Part shown: one piece after another, positions 1 through 6,906 of the stretch
Layout of the letters: each line of letters starts with the position of its first letter
How positions within the stretch are numbered: position 1 is the stretch's first letter
DNA from: Akkermansiaceae bacterium
Lineage (GTDB): Bacteria > Verrucomicrobiota > Verrucomicrobiia > Verrucomicrobiales > Akkermansiaceae
DNA length: 11,556 nucleotides
NCBI GenBank assembly: GCA_014379305.1
Contig: JACMMB010000232.1
Location: forward strand, 1 to 11,556
Direction of reading: 5' to 3'
Notes under the pieces: generated by a model
What the model was told of the DNA's origin: nothing
Databases searched by the model: none
The model's input: only the letters and a program-made list of their open reading frames with translations
Made by a program: the position numbers and the translations under genes

Positions 1-785
1 ATCACGACCGGCTCGGGATGGACGACGTTTTTATTTTCACTTAGCTGGGTGACGAATTCAACGATGCCTTCCTTGTAGAAGAATGTGGCTTTTTTAGCGG
101 ATTCGGGACGTTCGTCCTCAAGGTCGATGGTGAGACCCGGATTCAGGAAAGCCAGCTCGCGGAGGCGGGTAGCAAGGCGGTCGAATTGGAAAGTGATCGT
201 ATCGACGAAGATGGTGGCGTCTGGAAAAAAGGTGATCGCCGTACCGGTTTTCCTGGGATCGACATCGCCAACCACGTGAAGTTGCTCGGTGGTTTTACCG
301 CGTTCGAAGGAGATGCGGTGAATTTGCCCCCCTCGCATGATATCCGCGCGAAACCAATCGGACAGGGCATTGACACATTTCGCGCCGACACCGTGAAGAC
401 CGCCGGAGTATTTGTAAGCACCTTGTCCGAATTTTCCTCCGGCATGGAGATTGGTTAGCACCAGCTCAACGGCGGGCATGCCGAACTTCGGGTGCATATC
501 CACTGGTATTCCGCGGCCGTTGTCGGAAACCGAGATGGAGCCATCAACGTGGATGGCAACCTTGATTCGTGAACAATAACCGGCCAGATGCTCATCGATG
601 GAATTGTCGAGAACTTCGAACACACAATGGTGAAGTCCGCGCTCGTCCGGATCTCCGATATACATGCCGGGACGCTTGCGAACTGCCTCAAGGCCTTCGA
701 GCTTGTCGATCTGGGCGGCATCGTATTGCTGTTCGGTTCCGACTTTGGTTTGGGCTTGTTCCGGCTCGTTAGGTCTCTCAGACAT
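1..785 (-). CDS. gyrB: DNA gyrase subunit B, N-terminal part (runs off the window edge)
   Basis: This is the ATPase subunit of DNA gyrase, the type II topoisomerase that introduces negative supercoils in the cytoplasm. Only the first 261 codons are present; the frame stays open to base 1. After a variable N-terminal tail of about 20 residues come YDAAQIDKLEGLEAVRKRPG (21-40) and MYIGD (41-45). The GHKL ATPase motifs follow: the N-box EVLDNSIDE (57-65), DNGRGIP (88-94), LHAGGKF (113-119) and the ATP-lid stretch YKYSGGLHGVGAKCVNALS (124-142). TGTAITFFPD (180-189) begins the transducer region. The ATG at 783-785 is the only start that leaves a normal tail, but no Shine-Dalgarno sequence precedes it. 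ParE is the alternative; the N-terminal signature and the general abundance of gyrB make GyrB more likely. It is co-directional with the zinc-ribbon gene 109 bp upstream. Confidence 0.95.
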   Translation of the reverse strand, partial: MSERPNEPEQAQTKVGTEQQYDAAQIDKLEGLEAVRKRPGMYIGDPDERGLHHCVFEVLDNSIDEHLAGYCSRIKVAIHVDGSISVSDNGRGIPVDMHPKFGMPAVELVLTNLHAGGKFGQGAYKYSGGLHGVGAKCVNALSDWFRADIMRGGQIHRISFERGKTTEQLHVVGDVDPRKTGTAITFFPDATIFVDTITFQFDRLATRLRELAFLNPGLTIDLEDERPESAKKATFFYKEGIVEFVTQLSENKNVVHPEPVV

Positions 786-827
786 AGGGTAGAGAGAGTT
801 TCTGAAAAACGAGGAGTGTAAACAAGG

Positions 828-857
828 ACTATATCCGCTTTAAAAATGATTTTTTAA
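828..857 (-). promoter_or_regulatory. Candidate gyrB promoter
   Basis: Read on the minus strand, a TATAGT hexamer (828-833) resembles a sigma-70 -10 box. A weak TTAAAA (852-857) sits 18 bp upstream as a -35 box. Transcription would start near 821, giving a leader of about 36 nt before the ATG at 785. The gap between the two genes (786-894) is clearly AT-rich compared with the coding regions. The call rests on consensus matching only. Confidence 0.3.
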
Positions 858-867
858 ACGCGTTTAA
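854..867. repeat. Perfect 14-bp palindrome upstream of gyrB
   Basis: TTAAACGCGTTTAA is a perfect dyad in the AT-rich gap between gyrB and the zinc-ribbon gene. It overlaps the candidate -35 box of gyrB, which is a plausible position for a dimeric regulator. No U-run follows it in the right place for a strong terminator. The binding role is inference. Confidence 0.4.
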
Positions 868-894
868 TATATGACAATCAATTACTTACGTTCA

Positions 895-1287
895 TTATTT
901 CATCATCCATTGGCGCAAATAAAGCGCTATGAAGAGGCATACTGCGATAACTGCAACAGAGACTGCGAGAACGCGCATGGTGCCGAATAATTCACGCCGT
1001 TCGGTGTGTTCGTGATCAAGGAAACCATCGGCTCGCATGTGGCCTCTGCCGGAAATAACTGGCAGCATCCGACGCTTACCTGTTAGAGAAGTATCAGAAG
1101 TTCGCACTTGTGGAGTTGGCGTCTGCGGATCGAATTTCGGGGCATCAATCCAGACATTGCACTTCGGGCATGGACCACTGACGCCGCTATTCAAGCTCGA
1201 GGCGACGAGAGAAGTTTGGCAGGCACTGCAAACGAAAGTGAATGTAGGGGAACTATTCCGCTCAGCTTGATTGATGGGTGGAAACAA
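895..1287 (-). CDS. Small zinc-ribbon protein with C-terminal membrane anchor
   Basis: This 130-aa protein is not a recognised named family. Residues 20-43 hold two CxxC pairs (C20/C23 and C40/C43) separated by 16 residues, the pattern of a zinc ribbon. A polar, probably flexible middle part follows. Residues 104-124 are one hydrophobic segment, flanked by arginines, and the protein ends RQWMMK. The expected form is a tail-anchored inner-membrane protein with its metal-binding domain in the cytoplasm. The start is TTG at 1285-1287. An in-frame stop lies further upstream and no ATG or GTG falls between, so TTG is the best available start, but no Shine-Dalgarno sequence supports it. The gene ends 109 bp before gyrB on the same strand and may share transcription with it. 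Function unknown. Confidence 0.7.
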   Translation of the reverse strand: MFPPINQAERNSSPTFTFVCSACQTSLVASSLNSGVSGPCPKCNVWIDAPKFDPQTPTPQVRTSDTSLTGKRRMLPVISGRGHMRADGFLDHEHTERRELFGTMRVLAVSVAVIAVCLFIALYLRQWMMK

Positions 1288-1356
1288 GAGTATTTGATAA
1301 TAAAAAACAGCCCGTCAATCAAGTCGAAAAAGCAATCGGCTCTGCAAGCTGGTTGC

Positions 1357-1394
1357 GGCAAGCGATGAAGAAAGTCTTTGAAAAATCGCTTGCC
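1357..1394. repeat. 10-bp perfect inverted repeat between zinc-ribbon gene and tRNA-Val
   Basis: GGCAAGCGAT (1357-1366) and ATCGCTTGCC (1385-1394) are perfect inverse complements around an 18-nt loop. No T-run follows either side closely, so it is not a typical intrinsic terminator. It lies 70 bp upstream of the zinc-ribbon start and 38 bp upstream of the tRNA, so it could be a leader hairpin or a regulator site. The rest of 1288-1432 shows no gene. Confidence 0.45.
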
Positions 1395-1432
1395 ACCAAT
1401 CATTTCACTAAGAACTCTTGCCTTGCAACAGA

Positions 1433-1507
1433 GCACGAGTAGCTCAGCGGTAGAGCAACCCGTTTACACCGGGTCGGTCGGCGGTTCGATCCCGTCCTCG
1501 TGTACCA
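1433..1507 (+). tRNA. tRNA-Val (anticodon TAC), CCA encoded
   Basis: A full cloverleaf can be folded by eye. The acceptor stem pairs GCACGAG (1433-1439) with CTCGTGT (1497-1503), with a G-U closing pair. The D-arm is 1442-1456. The anticodon stem is ACCCG/CGGGT with loop TTTACAC (1463-1469), giving anticodon TAC at 1465-1467, which reads valine codons. The variable loop is 5 nt. The T-arm loop is TTCGATC (1485-1491). The discriminator base is A1504 and the CCA end (1505-1507) is encoded. The 3' end is only 6 nt from the stop codon of the convergent large pseudopilin gene, leaving no room for separate terminators. Confidence 0.96.
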
Positions 1508-1513
1508 TTTTTC

Positions 1514-3652
1514 TCAGTAGTATTCCTTGCGTTTTTCCTCCAGCAGGATGAGCCAATTCATCATGGTGACTGGGGGTAGTTCCGCAGGATGACGGATGGG
1601 CGATAGATTCATTTCAATACGGTTGGCAGCCATGGCGGTCCCTGAGACACCAGTGGCATCCAGGGGCCGGACGGGATTATTGGCATTTTCGCTCGCTACG
1701 GAACCCACCTGTCCCGAGAACTCGACGGCGAACGGATCGAAATCCACGCCATAACGTTTTTCCGGTGAAAAGAGTGAGGCAGGTGGGTAAAAGGGAGCTC
1801 CATTTGGCGGTGTATAGCCTGCGGGCGGAGTGGTGCTGGTGACATTGAAATCATCCCCGATATGCAGCCGTAGATTGGTGACGAGTGAGAAACCTTTTGT
1901 GAAAGTAGTAAGATTGGCGCACTCCTGAAGAATGACTCCGTAGTCATTACTTGTGCAAGGGATTGAGGGCTTGGTCAGATTGGTGCTCCCTACATAGTCC
2001 ACATTGACCGCTAGGGAATTGTTCACTGCCAGATTGTCCGCGCCAAGGAGCGCCATGAACATGGCAAAGCGTTCCGGGTAGACGGCAAGGCAGATCTTCC
2101 CTGAGGGAAGTGACTTTATTCCAAAGGGATAAAGCGGTTTGTAGTAACCGTATTTGTAGGTGCCCACCTTAGGATCTCCGAAGGTTTGGTTATCAAAGCG
2201 GATAGTCCCGCTCACGCTGCTCTTATAATAAAATGATCCATTCGCACCATATGCGGCATCCACTGGGGAAGAGAAGTAGGCTGAGTTATTTTCTCCTACG
2301 GATTGAATGTAGCCAACAGGCAGACCTGAAACTACCCCTGCGTTAAGCGGAAGGTTGAATGTCTGGCGCACGCCGTTTTTCAGGTAGGTGAAGCGTAATG
2401 AGGTGGGTGTCCGGTCGCTGGTGCTGGCGCACTGGCTGATGTCCAAGGTCATTGCACACTGGAGTGCTCCAACGGAATAATTGTTCCAAGTGGTTGGAGA
2501 AAGGGTCGTCGTTTCCGCAGCATGGCTGAAGCGGTCGAAGTAATCTTTTTCACGGTTTATCGATACAAAAGCAGCTTTGCCACTTTCAGAAGCAAGTGAT
2601 ACCGGGAAAAAATCCCCTTCTGTCAGGCGGTAGGTTTCGCGAACTCCGGGAGAGAAAGGGTTTCCATTGAAACTCTGGCCGCCAATGGTCGAGTCACTTG
2701 AAAGCTGGAAGCCGCGACGGCTTGAAATGCTTGTAAGTTCTGTATCGCCCTCAACGACTGCCCGGCCTGCGAAAATATTGCCTTCGATATTGACGTTTTC
2801 CCAAGCTTGGCCATTGGCATGGTTGCCTAGTGCCATGAATGAACTGGCCGAAATCGGTAATTGTGAGGGAATTTCATAAATCGAAAGGACGAACTCGCGT
2901 TTGGATCGGGAGAGCTTGGTAATTGCGGTGTCGTGACTAGCCAGATCGATGGAGAAGGTCCACCAGTTGCGCTTGGCAACGAATAGTTCGCCGGGTCTGG
3001 CGTAACCAAAGTTGATCTGCGGATATTGAATCAGGTTGAAGTTCGGGTATGTGGTGGTTGATAAGCCGACACTTCCAGAGGCAAGGCTTCCGTATTTTTT
3101 TGCCGAGGCAATCATCGGATAGAGCAGGTCGCGACCGCTGACTGTGGCATCGTTTGAGTTGAGCGCGGGAGGGAAACCGGCTCCGAAACTTCGGTTAATA
3201 CCTGCTGAGGCAAATCCAGTGTCCGGACTCATGGCCGTAAAAATCTTGCTTGGAGTTCCGAGTGCCGAGTCGCCCGAATTTCCCTTGTAGTTGGATCCGG
3301 CGTTGATCGAGGTGAGTAGTTGTGAGGATATTGCGGTCCTCGCGTTGGCACTCACCAGCGACTCAGTGAAGATATTCTCCCAGCGCAAAGGATTCCGCAC
3401 AGCGTCCGATGCATCCGAGCCGCTCTGCATCGCGCGAATGGCGCGATTGGGCGTAATGGCTACGATCGAACGGAAGATTGCTTCCTCCTTTTCACGATAA
3501 TCGGATTGGGTCTGGACATCGGCATGGATGGTTTGCGCGTTCAATGCCCTCCGGTAGGCAAAAAGCATCAGCGTCAGCATGAAGATACTGATTGAGAAGA
3601 CGGCCATCAAAGACACATATCCACCCGGGTGTTTGCATTTGGGATGTTTCAT
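1514..3652 (-). CDS. Very large prepilin-like protein without E5 (GspK/PilX-like position)
   Basis: This 712-aa protein starts with a short basic leader ending in GG (10-11), then a hydrophobic helix from Y12 to about L37 (begins YVSLMAVF). That is the layout of a prepilin cleaved after a glycine. The fifth mature residue is M16 rather than glutamate. Loss of E5 is characteristic of GspK, the tip pseudopilin of type II secretion. It is the last of three genes, with an ATGA overlap to the preceding prepilin gene, so the order I-J-K is reproduced. GspK proteins are usually a little over 300 residues, so this one is about twice as long. The rest is a Ser/Thr/Asn/Gly-rich globular region with scattered cysteines, ending in LLEEKRKEYY. 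The described Verru_Chthon prepilin cassette of Verrucomicrobia is an alternative family. The export and tip role is inference. Confidence 0.75.
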   Translation of the reverse strand: MKHPKCKHPGGYVSLMAVFSISIFMLTLMLFAYRRALNAQTIHADVQTQSDYREKEEAIFRSIVAITPNRAIRAMQSGSDASDAVRNPLRWENIFTESLVSANARTAISSQLLTSINAGSNYKGNSGDSALGTPSKIFTAMSPDTGFASAGINRSFGAGFPPALNSNDATVSGRDLLYPMIASAKKYGSLASGSVGLSTTTYPNFNLIQYPQINFGYARPGELFVAKRNWWTFSIDLASHDTAITKLSRSKREFVLSIYEIPSQLPISASSFMALGNHANGQAWENVNIEGNIFAGRAVVEGDTELTSISSRRGFQLSSDSTIGGQSFNGNPFSPGVRETYRLTEGDFFPVSLASESGKAAFVSINREKDYFDRFSHAAETTTLSPTTWNNYSVGALQCAMTLDISQCASTSDRTPTSLRFTYLKNGVRQTFNLPLNAGVVSGLPVGYIQSVGENNSAYFSSPVDAAYGANGSFYYKSSVSGTIRFDNQTFGDPKVGTYKYGYYKPLYPFGIKSLPSGKICLAVYPERFAMFMALLGADNLAVNNSLAVNVDYVGSTNLTKPSIPCTSNDYGVILQECANLTTFTKGFSLVTNLRLHIGDDFNVTSTTPPAGYTPPNGAPFYPPASLFSPEKRYGVDFDPFAVEFSGQVGSVASENANNPVRPLDATGVSGTAMAANRIEMNLSPIRHPAELPPVTMMNWLILLEEKRKEYY

Positions 3653-4176
3653 TGCATGGCTCCTGAAAAAATAATCTCCTCACCTGCGGGACCGGTGAGT
3701 CGTGTGCGTATTACTCCCGCTGTCATGAAAAATGATACGTTTGCAGGTTTATTGGTGACTGACCATTGTGGTGTCCCTAGCAGACCGGAAGTCGGGACGA
3801 CGTAATAATAGAGTGCGTTTCCCTGACCTCTGTTTTCAAATGAAAGGATTCCTGCCCGCACAACTCCATCCGGCTGTCGATAATTAAGGACAACCACAGG
3901 AGAATCCGTTAGACGCGGATTGGTCCCTGCGAGAGCATCGGCCACGGATGCATGAAGCCTGAATCGATCGGCGCTGGAGAGCAGCTTGGTGACATGGTTG
4001 CTGATCATAGGCGCTTCTTCGTTCAAAAAGCTTTGGGCGCGGAAAATTTTAAGAAACGCGATTTGCTGGTTCATCATCGCAAGCACTGTTGCGCCAATCG
4101 CCATGCCGACCATGATTGCGACCGTCAGTTCGATCAGCGTGAAACCCCGCCGTGATTTTGAATACGCGATTTTCAC
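3649..4176 (-). CDS. Prepilin-type protein, GspJ-like minor pseudopilin
   Basis: The 175-aa product has the class III signal RRGFTLIELTVAIMVG (9-24). Prepilin peptidase would cut after G11, and glutamate is at mature position 5 (E16). The hydrophobic helix continues to about residue 35 and is followed by a polar C-terminal domain. Length and sequence type fit GspJ or a PilW-like minor pilin. The start is GTG at 4174-4176. It overlaps the TGA of the upstream gene (GTGA), and its own TGA overlaps the ATG of the large K-like gene (ATGA). The three products are therefore probably made at matched levels by translational coupling. Acts in the inner membrane and periplasm. The family-level call as a prepilin is secure; the J assignment rests on order and is tentative. 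Confidence 0.85.
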   Translation of the reverse strand: MKIAYSKSRRGFTLIELTVAIMVGMAIGATVLAMMNQQIAFLKIFRAQSFLNEEAPMISNHVTKLLSSADRFRLHASVADALAGTNPRLTDSPVVVLNYRQPDGVVRAGILSFENRGQGNALYYYVVPTSGLLGTPQWSVTNKPANVSFFMTAGVIRTRLTGPAGEEIIFSGAMQ

Positions 4177-4760
4177 TGGGCGCGGACCATGGTTCGGGAT
4201 TTTACATAAGTTCGCTGCGAAATGGTGTAGCGCAGGACGCTTTGGACCCGCCAGATTTTCATTGCAGCGGGGTTGGTTAGCACGGTCCCGGTGCCACCAT
4301 CGATAGGGTAATTGTCACTGTCGGAAAACCGGGTGCGGATCACGGTTCCGGTAACCGGAACACCTCCGGGAAGTTTCCCGATTTGAACATTTTCCTCAGA
4401 CAAGGTCGGGTATGTCGGCCATGGCGAATCGTTGGCGACCAGGTTTTCAAAAGGAATTCGTTCGATTCGCGACCTCTCGAAGGTGAGATAGGAATCGGAT
4501 AGCACCTGCTGCAGGGTATATTGTCTGGGATGAACGACGTTGAGCGACAATTTCAGCAGCAATAAACTCGTCACGGATAATAGCGAGAGTGCCATTGTTG
4601 CCTCCACCAAAGCGAAGCCCGGACGTCTTTTTCGCGGCTTGCGGCAAAGGCTGCTGCGGGTGATGATGTTTGAGTGAGCAACGTTGCGGACAGCAGACTG
4701 CGAAAAGCCGATGCCTTTTTCCAGGTTCTCTACCTGTTCGCTACCTGCGCCACGCTCCAT
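4173..4760 (-). CDS. Prepilin-type protein, GspI-like minor pseudopilin (start uncertain)
   Basis: The class III signal is RKRRPGFALVEATMALSLL, with cleavage expected after the glycine and glutamate at mature position 5. The helix continues LLLLKLSLNVV. The mature part is about 147 residues, in the size range of GspI or PilV-like minor pilins. It heads the operon I-J-K and ends with a TGA overlapping the GTG of the next gene. The start is a problem. No in-frame ATG, GTG or TTG lies between the signal and the ATG at 4758-4760, which would give a 48-residue leader, unusually long for a prepilin. That ATG lies inside the divergent gene on the plus strand. A CTG at 4722-4724 or a rare ATC start are alternatives. 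The frame is open further upstream to 5141, but that part mirrors the opposite gene and is not credible. Confidence 0.75.
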   Translation of the reverse strand: MERGAGSEQVENLEKGIGFSQSAVRNVAHSNIITRSSLCRKPRKRRPGFALVEATMALSLLSVTSLLLLKLSLNVVHPRQYTLQQVLSDSYLTFERSRIERIPFENLVANDSPWPTYPTLSEENVQIGKLPGGVPVTGTVIRTRFSDSDNYPIDGGTGTVLTNPAAMKIWRVQSVLRYTISQRTYVKSRTMVRAQ

Positions 4761-5288
4761 TCTCAAACCATCCTCGAACCGCCCTTTGGGCTGCGATGGG
4801 GCGATCCTCCTGAAAAGTTGATATCTTGGAGCTCCAAACATTCGCTGGACCTTACCATTTCCATTCCTGGGGATCAACCTGGATTGCGAATTTTGAAAAT
4901 CCAGCCGAGGAGTGGCTTTCTGCCCGAATCCCCGGCCGCCGCAGTCGAGGGAAAATTCCTTAACGGCGGACTTTTCGAGATGACCGTTCACTACTTCGAT
5001 CCCACAATTTCCGCCGAGAAGATGGCGGAGGATTTTGAGAAACTGCGCAGACAAATCACCGATGAGCAAGGTGCGCTTCTCGCGAACCAGCAACGGAGAG
5101 TTGTGGAGGATAAATTTGTCACTCGTACTCAATCGTTTCATCGGGAACCAATCAGGGGGCTGTTCCTGCTAATCGCCTGGACTGAAGTTGAGGATCTGCT
5201 GCGAAAAACCAAAGAGGCGAGATTTTCCCTGATTTACAGAAATGATAATTTCAAGGACGAGCTTCGGAAAAAGGCGGAAGGAAAATAG
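4674..5288 (+). CDS. Exported protein of unknown function
   Basis: The 204-aa protein begins with a likely signal peptide: basic residues around 8-11, a hydrophobic stretch FFQVLYLFATCA (15-26), and probable cleavage near S30-Q31. The mature part starts with FGLRWGDPPEKLISW (38-52) and ends in a charged, helical, lysine-rich tail. No catalytic motif is recognised. The start is GTG at 4674, immediately after an in-frame TGA, so it cannot begin earlier. The spacing of amino-acid types and the absence of strong antisense coding support it as real. It is the only protein gene on this strand in the central block. It diverges from and overlaps the 5' end of the GspI-like gene, and its stop is 3 nt from the stop of the convergent exported-protein operon. 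Confidence 0.75.
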   Translation: MSNVADSRLRKADAFFQVLYLFATCATLHSQTILEPPFGLRWGDPPEKLISWSSKHSLDLTISIPGDQPGLRILKIQPRSGFLPESPAAAVEGKFLNGGLFEMTVHYFDPTISAEKMAEDFEKLRRQITDEQGALLANQQRRVVEDKFVTRTQSFHREPIRGLFLLIAWTEVEDLLRKTKEARFSLIYRNDNFKDELRKKAEGK

Positions 5289-5291
5289 GTG

Positions 5292-6323
5292 TCACTCTAT
5301 GGTCGTTACCGAGGCATTGACACTGACCGTACGATCCACGTTGAACGTGACCCATGACAGGCGGTCGATGCCGAACACGGTCGAGGTGAGAAGTTCCATT
5401 GTCCATACGCCGTCTGCTGTGAGTATGGAATCCCATCCGGAAACGACCAAGAGGCGGTTCTGCGGAACCGACTCGTTGATGACCACTGCTGATCCGGGGA
5501 CGATCGTTCCCACGAAACCATCATCTCTCTTCGCCCCTCTATAAACCTGTGCGTAGACCCCGGACTCCGGATAAATGTCATTGATCGACAAAGTCACGGT
5601 TGGTGCATTGAAGCGGATCAGCTCGCCTTGTGCGATACCCGCAATAGTGCCATCTGCCACGGGCCAGATCTGGATTGTCTGCCCGGCGAGTTGCGATTCG
5701 GGAACCTGGTAATCGGCTTGGGAAAACACCGTGAACCGCTCTTCGCCCCTGATCTTGGCGCGATCCGCACCAGCGATTCCTGTGAGAGTGTAAGTGTATG
5801 TCTGCGTTCCGTTCTGATTCACTGTGACTTGGGATGCCAAAGTGGCTTGGGTACGATCAATGCCTATACCGTCCCCTCCCGTTCCGTAGGATTGAGTGTG
5901 ACGCAGGAACTTCACGCTTTTCGAGGCCTCAGGATCAGTGGCGCCGCTGAGCAATCCGGAGATGGCAACATCTACATAGAACGGACGGTCGGCTCGGGTT
6001 CTCGGCGTGAGAGAATTCGTATCCTGTGTGCGAATCCCTACTACGGCTAAAGGCACGTAGGTCCCAACATACTTGGTGTCTAGTAGATAGCTTTGCAAGG
6101 GGCTGGTACGCACGGTATGAAGCTCAAACCTTGCTCCACCGGGATTGATTTCAAGCGGTGATGCCTGCTGCCCAGCGGCATCAACGCTCGCATCCCGCTG
6201 GACACCAACATCAGGAAGCTGTATCTGCCTAATGAAATTTGTGTAGTTGGCGTTGTTCGTCTGCGCAAGCGACGCGCACAGCGAAGTTGCAACGATGAAT
6301 GTTGTCAATAAGCTGGTTTTCAT
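5292..6323 (-). CDS. Exported beta-rich protein of unknown function
   Basis: The 343-aa product has a clear Sec signal peptide (MKTSLLTTFIVATSLCASLA, cut after A20), then a mature domain beginning QTNNANYTNF. The mature part is rich in Val, Thr, Gly and Ile in alternating patterns typical of beta-sandwich secreted proteins. It holds a Gly/Asp-rich stretch around YGTGGDGIGIDRTQAT and no mature cysteine. No known family or catalytic site is recognised. Its ATG overlaps the TGA of the upstream gene (ATGA at 6323-6320), so it is translationally coupled as the last gene of a three-gene operon. It ends 3 nt from the convergent plus-strand gene. Periplasmic, outer-membrane or extracellular location is inferred from the signal. 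Confidence 0.85.
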   Translation of the reverse strand: MKTSLLTTFIVATSLCASLAQTNNANYTNFIRQIQLPDVGVQRDASVDAAGQQASPLEINPGGARFELHTVRTSPLQSYLLDTKYVGTYVPLAVVGIRTQDTNSLTPRTRADRPFYVDVAISGLLSGATDPEASKSVKFLRHTQSYGTGGDGIGIDRTQATLASQVTVNQNGTQTYTYTLTGIAGADRAKIRGEERFTVFSQADYQVPESQLAGQTIQIWPVADGTIAGIAQGELIRFNAPTVTLSINDIYPESGVYAQVYRGAKRDDGFVGTIVPGSAVVINESVPQNRLLVVSGWDSILTADGVWTMELLTSTVFGIDRLSWVTFNVDRTVSVNASVTTIE

Positions 6324-6883
6324 GGTTTTGGATCTTGGCTTGCAGTTTGGATCGAGTTCTCAGTTTTCTCCGTTTTTGGTGGCATCACGGAGATCGGTCC
6401 GCTTTTCAGCACCGCTACGATCAGGTTTCCGCTCTTGCCCTTAAGTTGAAGAACTTCAGGATCAACGGGCTCGTCACCTCTCGCTTGGGCGAAACTCACC
6501 TCGACAGTGGAGATCCAGCCCTGATTGTGGCTGAAGAAATCGAGCCACCCGACGACTTCCGCGCCTTGCGGATGCTTGTTGATCCTATCGGAAAACTTCG
6601 CCGGTATAAACACCAGTGCGTTCTTGGGCACCAGCGTGGTCTGGCCGTTGAAAGAAATCACATCGGAGTTCTCCAGTAGGTTTCCGACTCGGTTGACGAC
6701 TGACGGATCCTCGCCCTTGGACTCCGGGAATGCGGCCTTCATCGGATCGACGAGCCTCACCTTGCGGTATTCCTCCATGAGCTTTTCGTTCGTCGCGGCA
6801 TCGCGGAAAACGACACCGTTGCGCGGGACTTCCGCATCGAGAGGAAACACAAGGATAAGGAGAGTTAGGAATATCGGTTTCAT
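6320..6883 (-). CDS. Small exported protein of unknown function
   Basis: The 187-aa product starts with a short signal peptide (MKPIFLTLLILVFPLDA, probable cut after A17). The mature part carries the segment SDVISFNGQTTLVPKNALVF (about 93-112), then a globular domain with GWLDFFSHNQGWISTVEV, and ends in a Lys/Pro/Thr/Glu-rich disordered tail. No enzyme motif is visible and there are no cysteines. It is the middle gene of the operon: 23 nt separate it from the upstream Gly/Asn-repeat protein, and its TGA overlaps the ATG of the downstream exported protein. No clear Shine-Dalgarno sequence precedes the ATG. Related unnamed exported proteins are familiar from Verrucomicrobia, but this is recollection and not a search result. 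Confidence 0.8.
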   Translation of the reverse strand: MKPIFLTLLILVFPLDAEVPRNGVVFRDAATNEKLMEEYRKVRLVDPMKAAFPESKGEDPSVVNRVGNLLENSDVISFNGQTTLVPKNALVFIPAKFSDRINKHPQGAEVVGWLDFFSHNQGWISTVEVSFAQARGDEPVDPEVLQLKGKSGNLIVAVLKSGPISVMPPKTEKTENSIQTASQDPKP

Positions 6884-6906
6884 GGTCGTTTCGTTTCTTC
6901 AAAGAT

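Noticed and set aside
1433..1513. tRNA-Val as an integration (attachment) site for an island
   Set aside because: No integrase gene and no second copy of the tRNA 3' end is visible in the window.
4761..5141. Minus-strand extension of the GspI-like frame up to 5141
   Set aside because: It lies opposite the plus-strand exported gene, has a composition unlike a prepilin leader, and would put more than 170 residues before the prepilin cleavage site.
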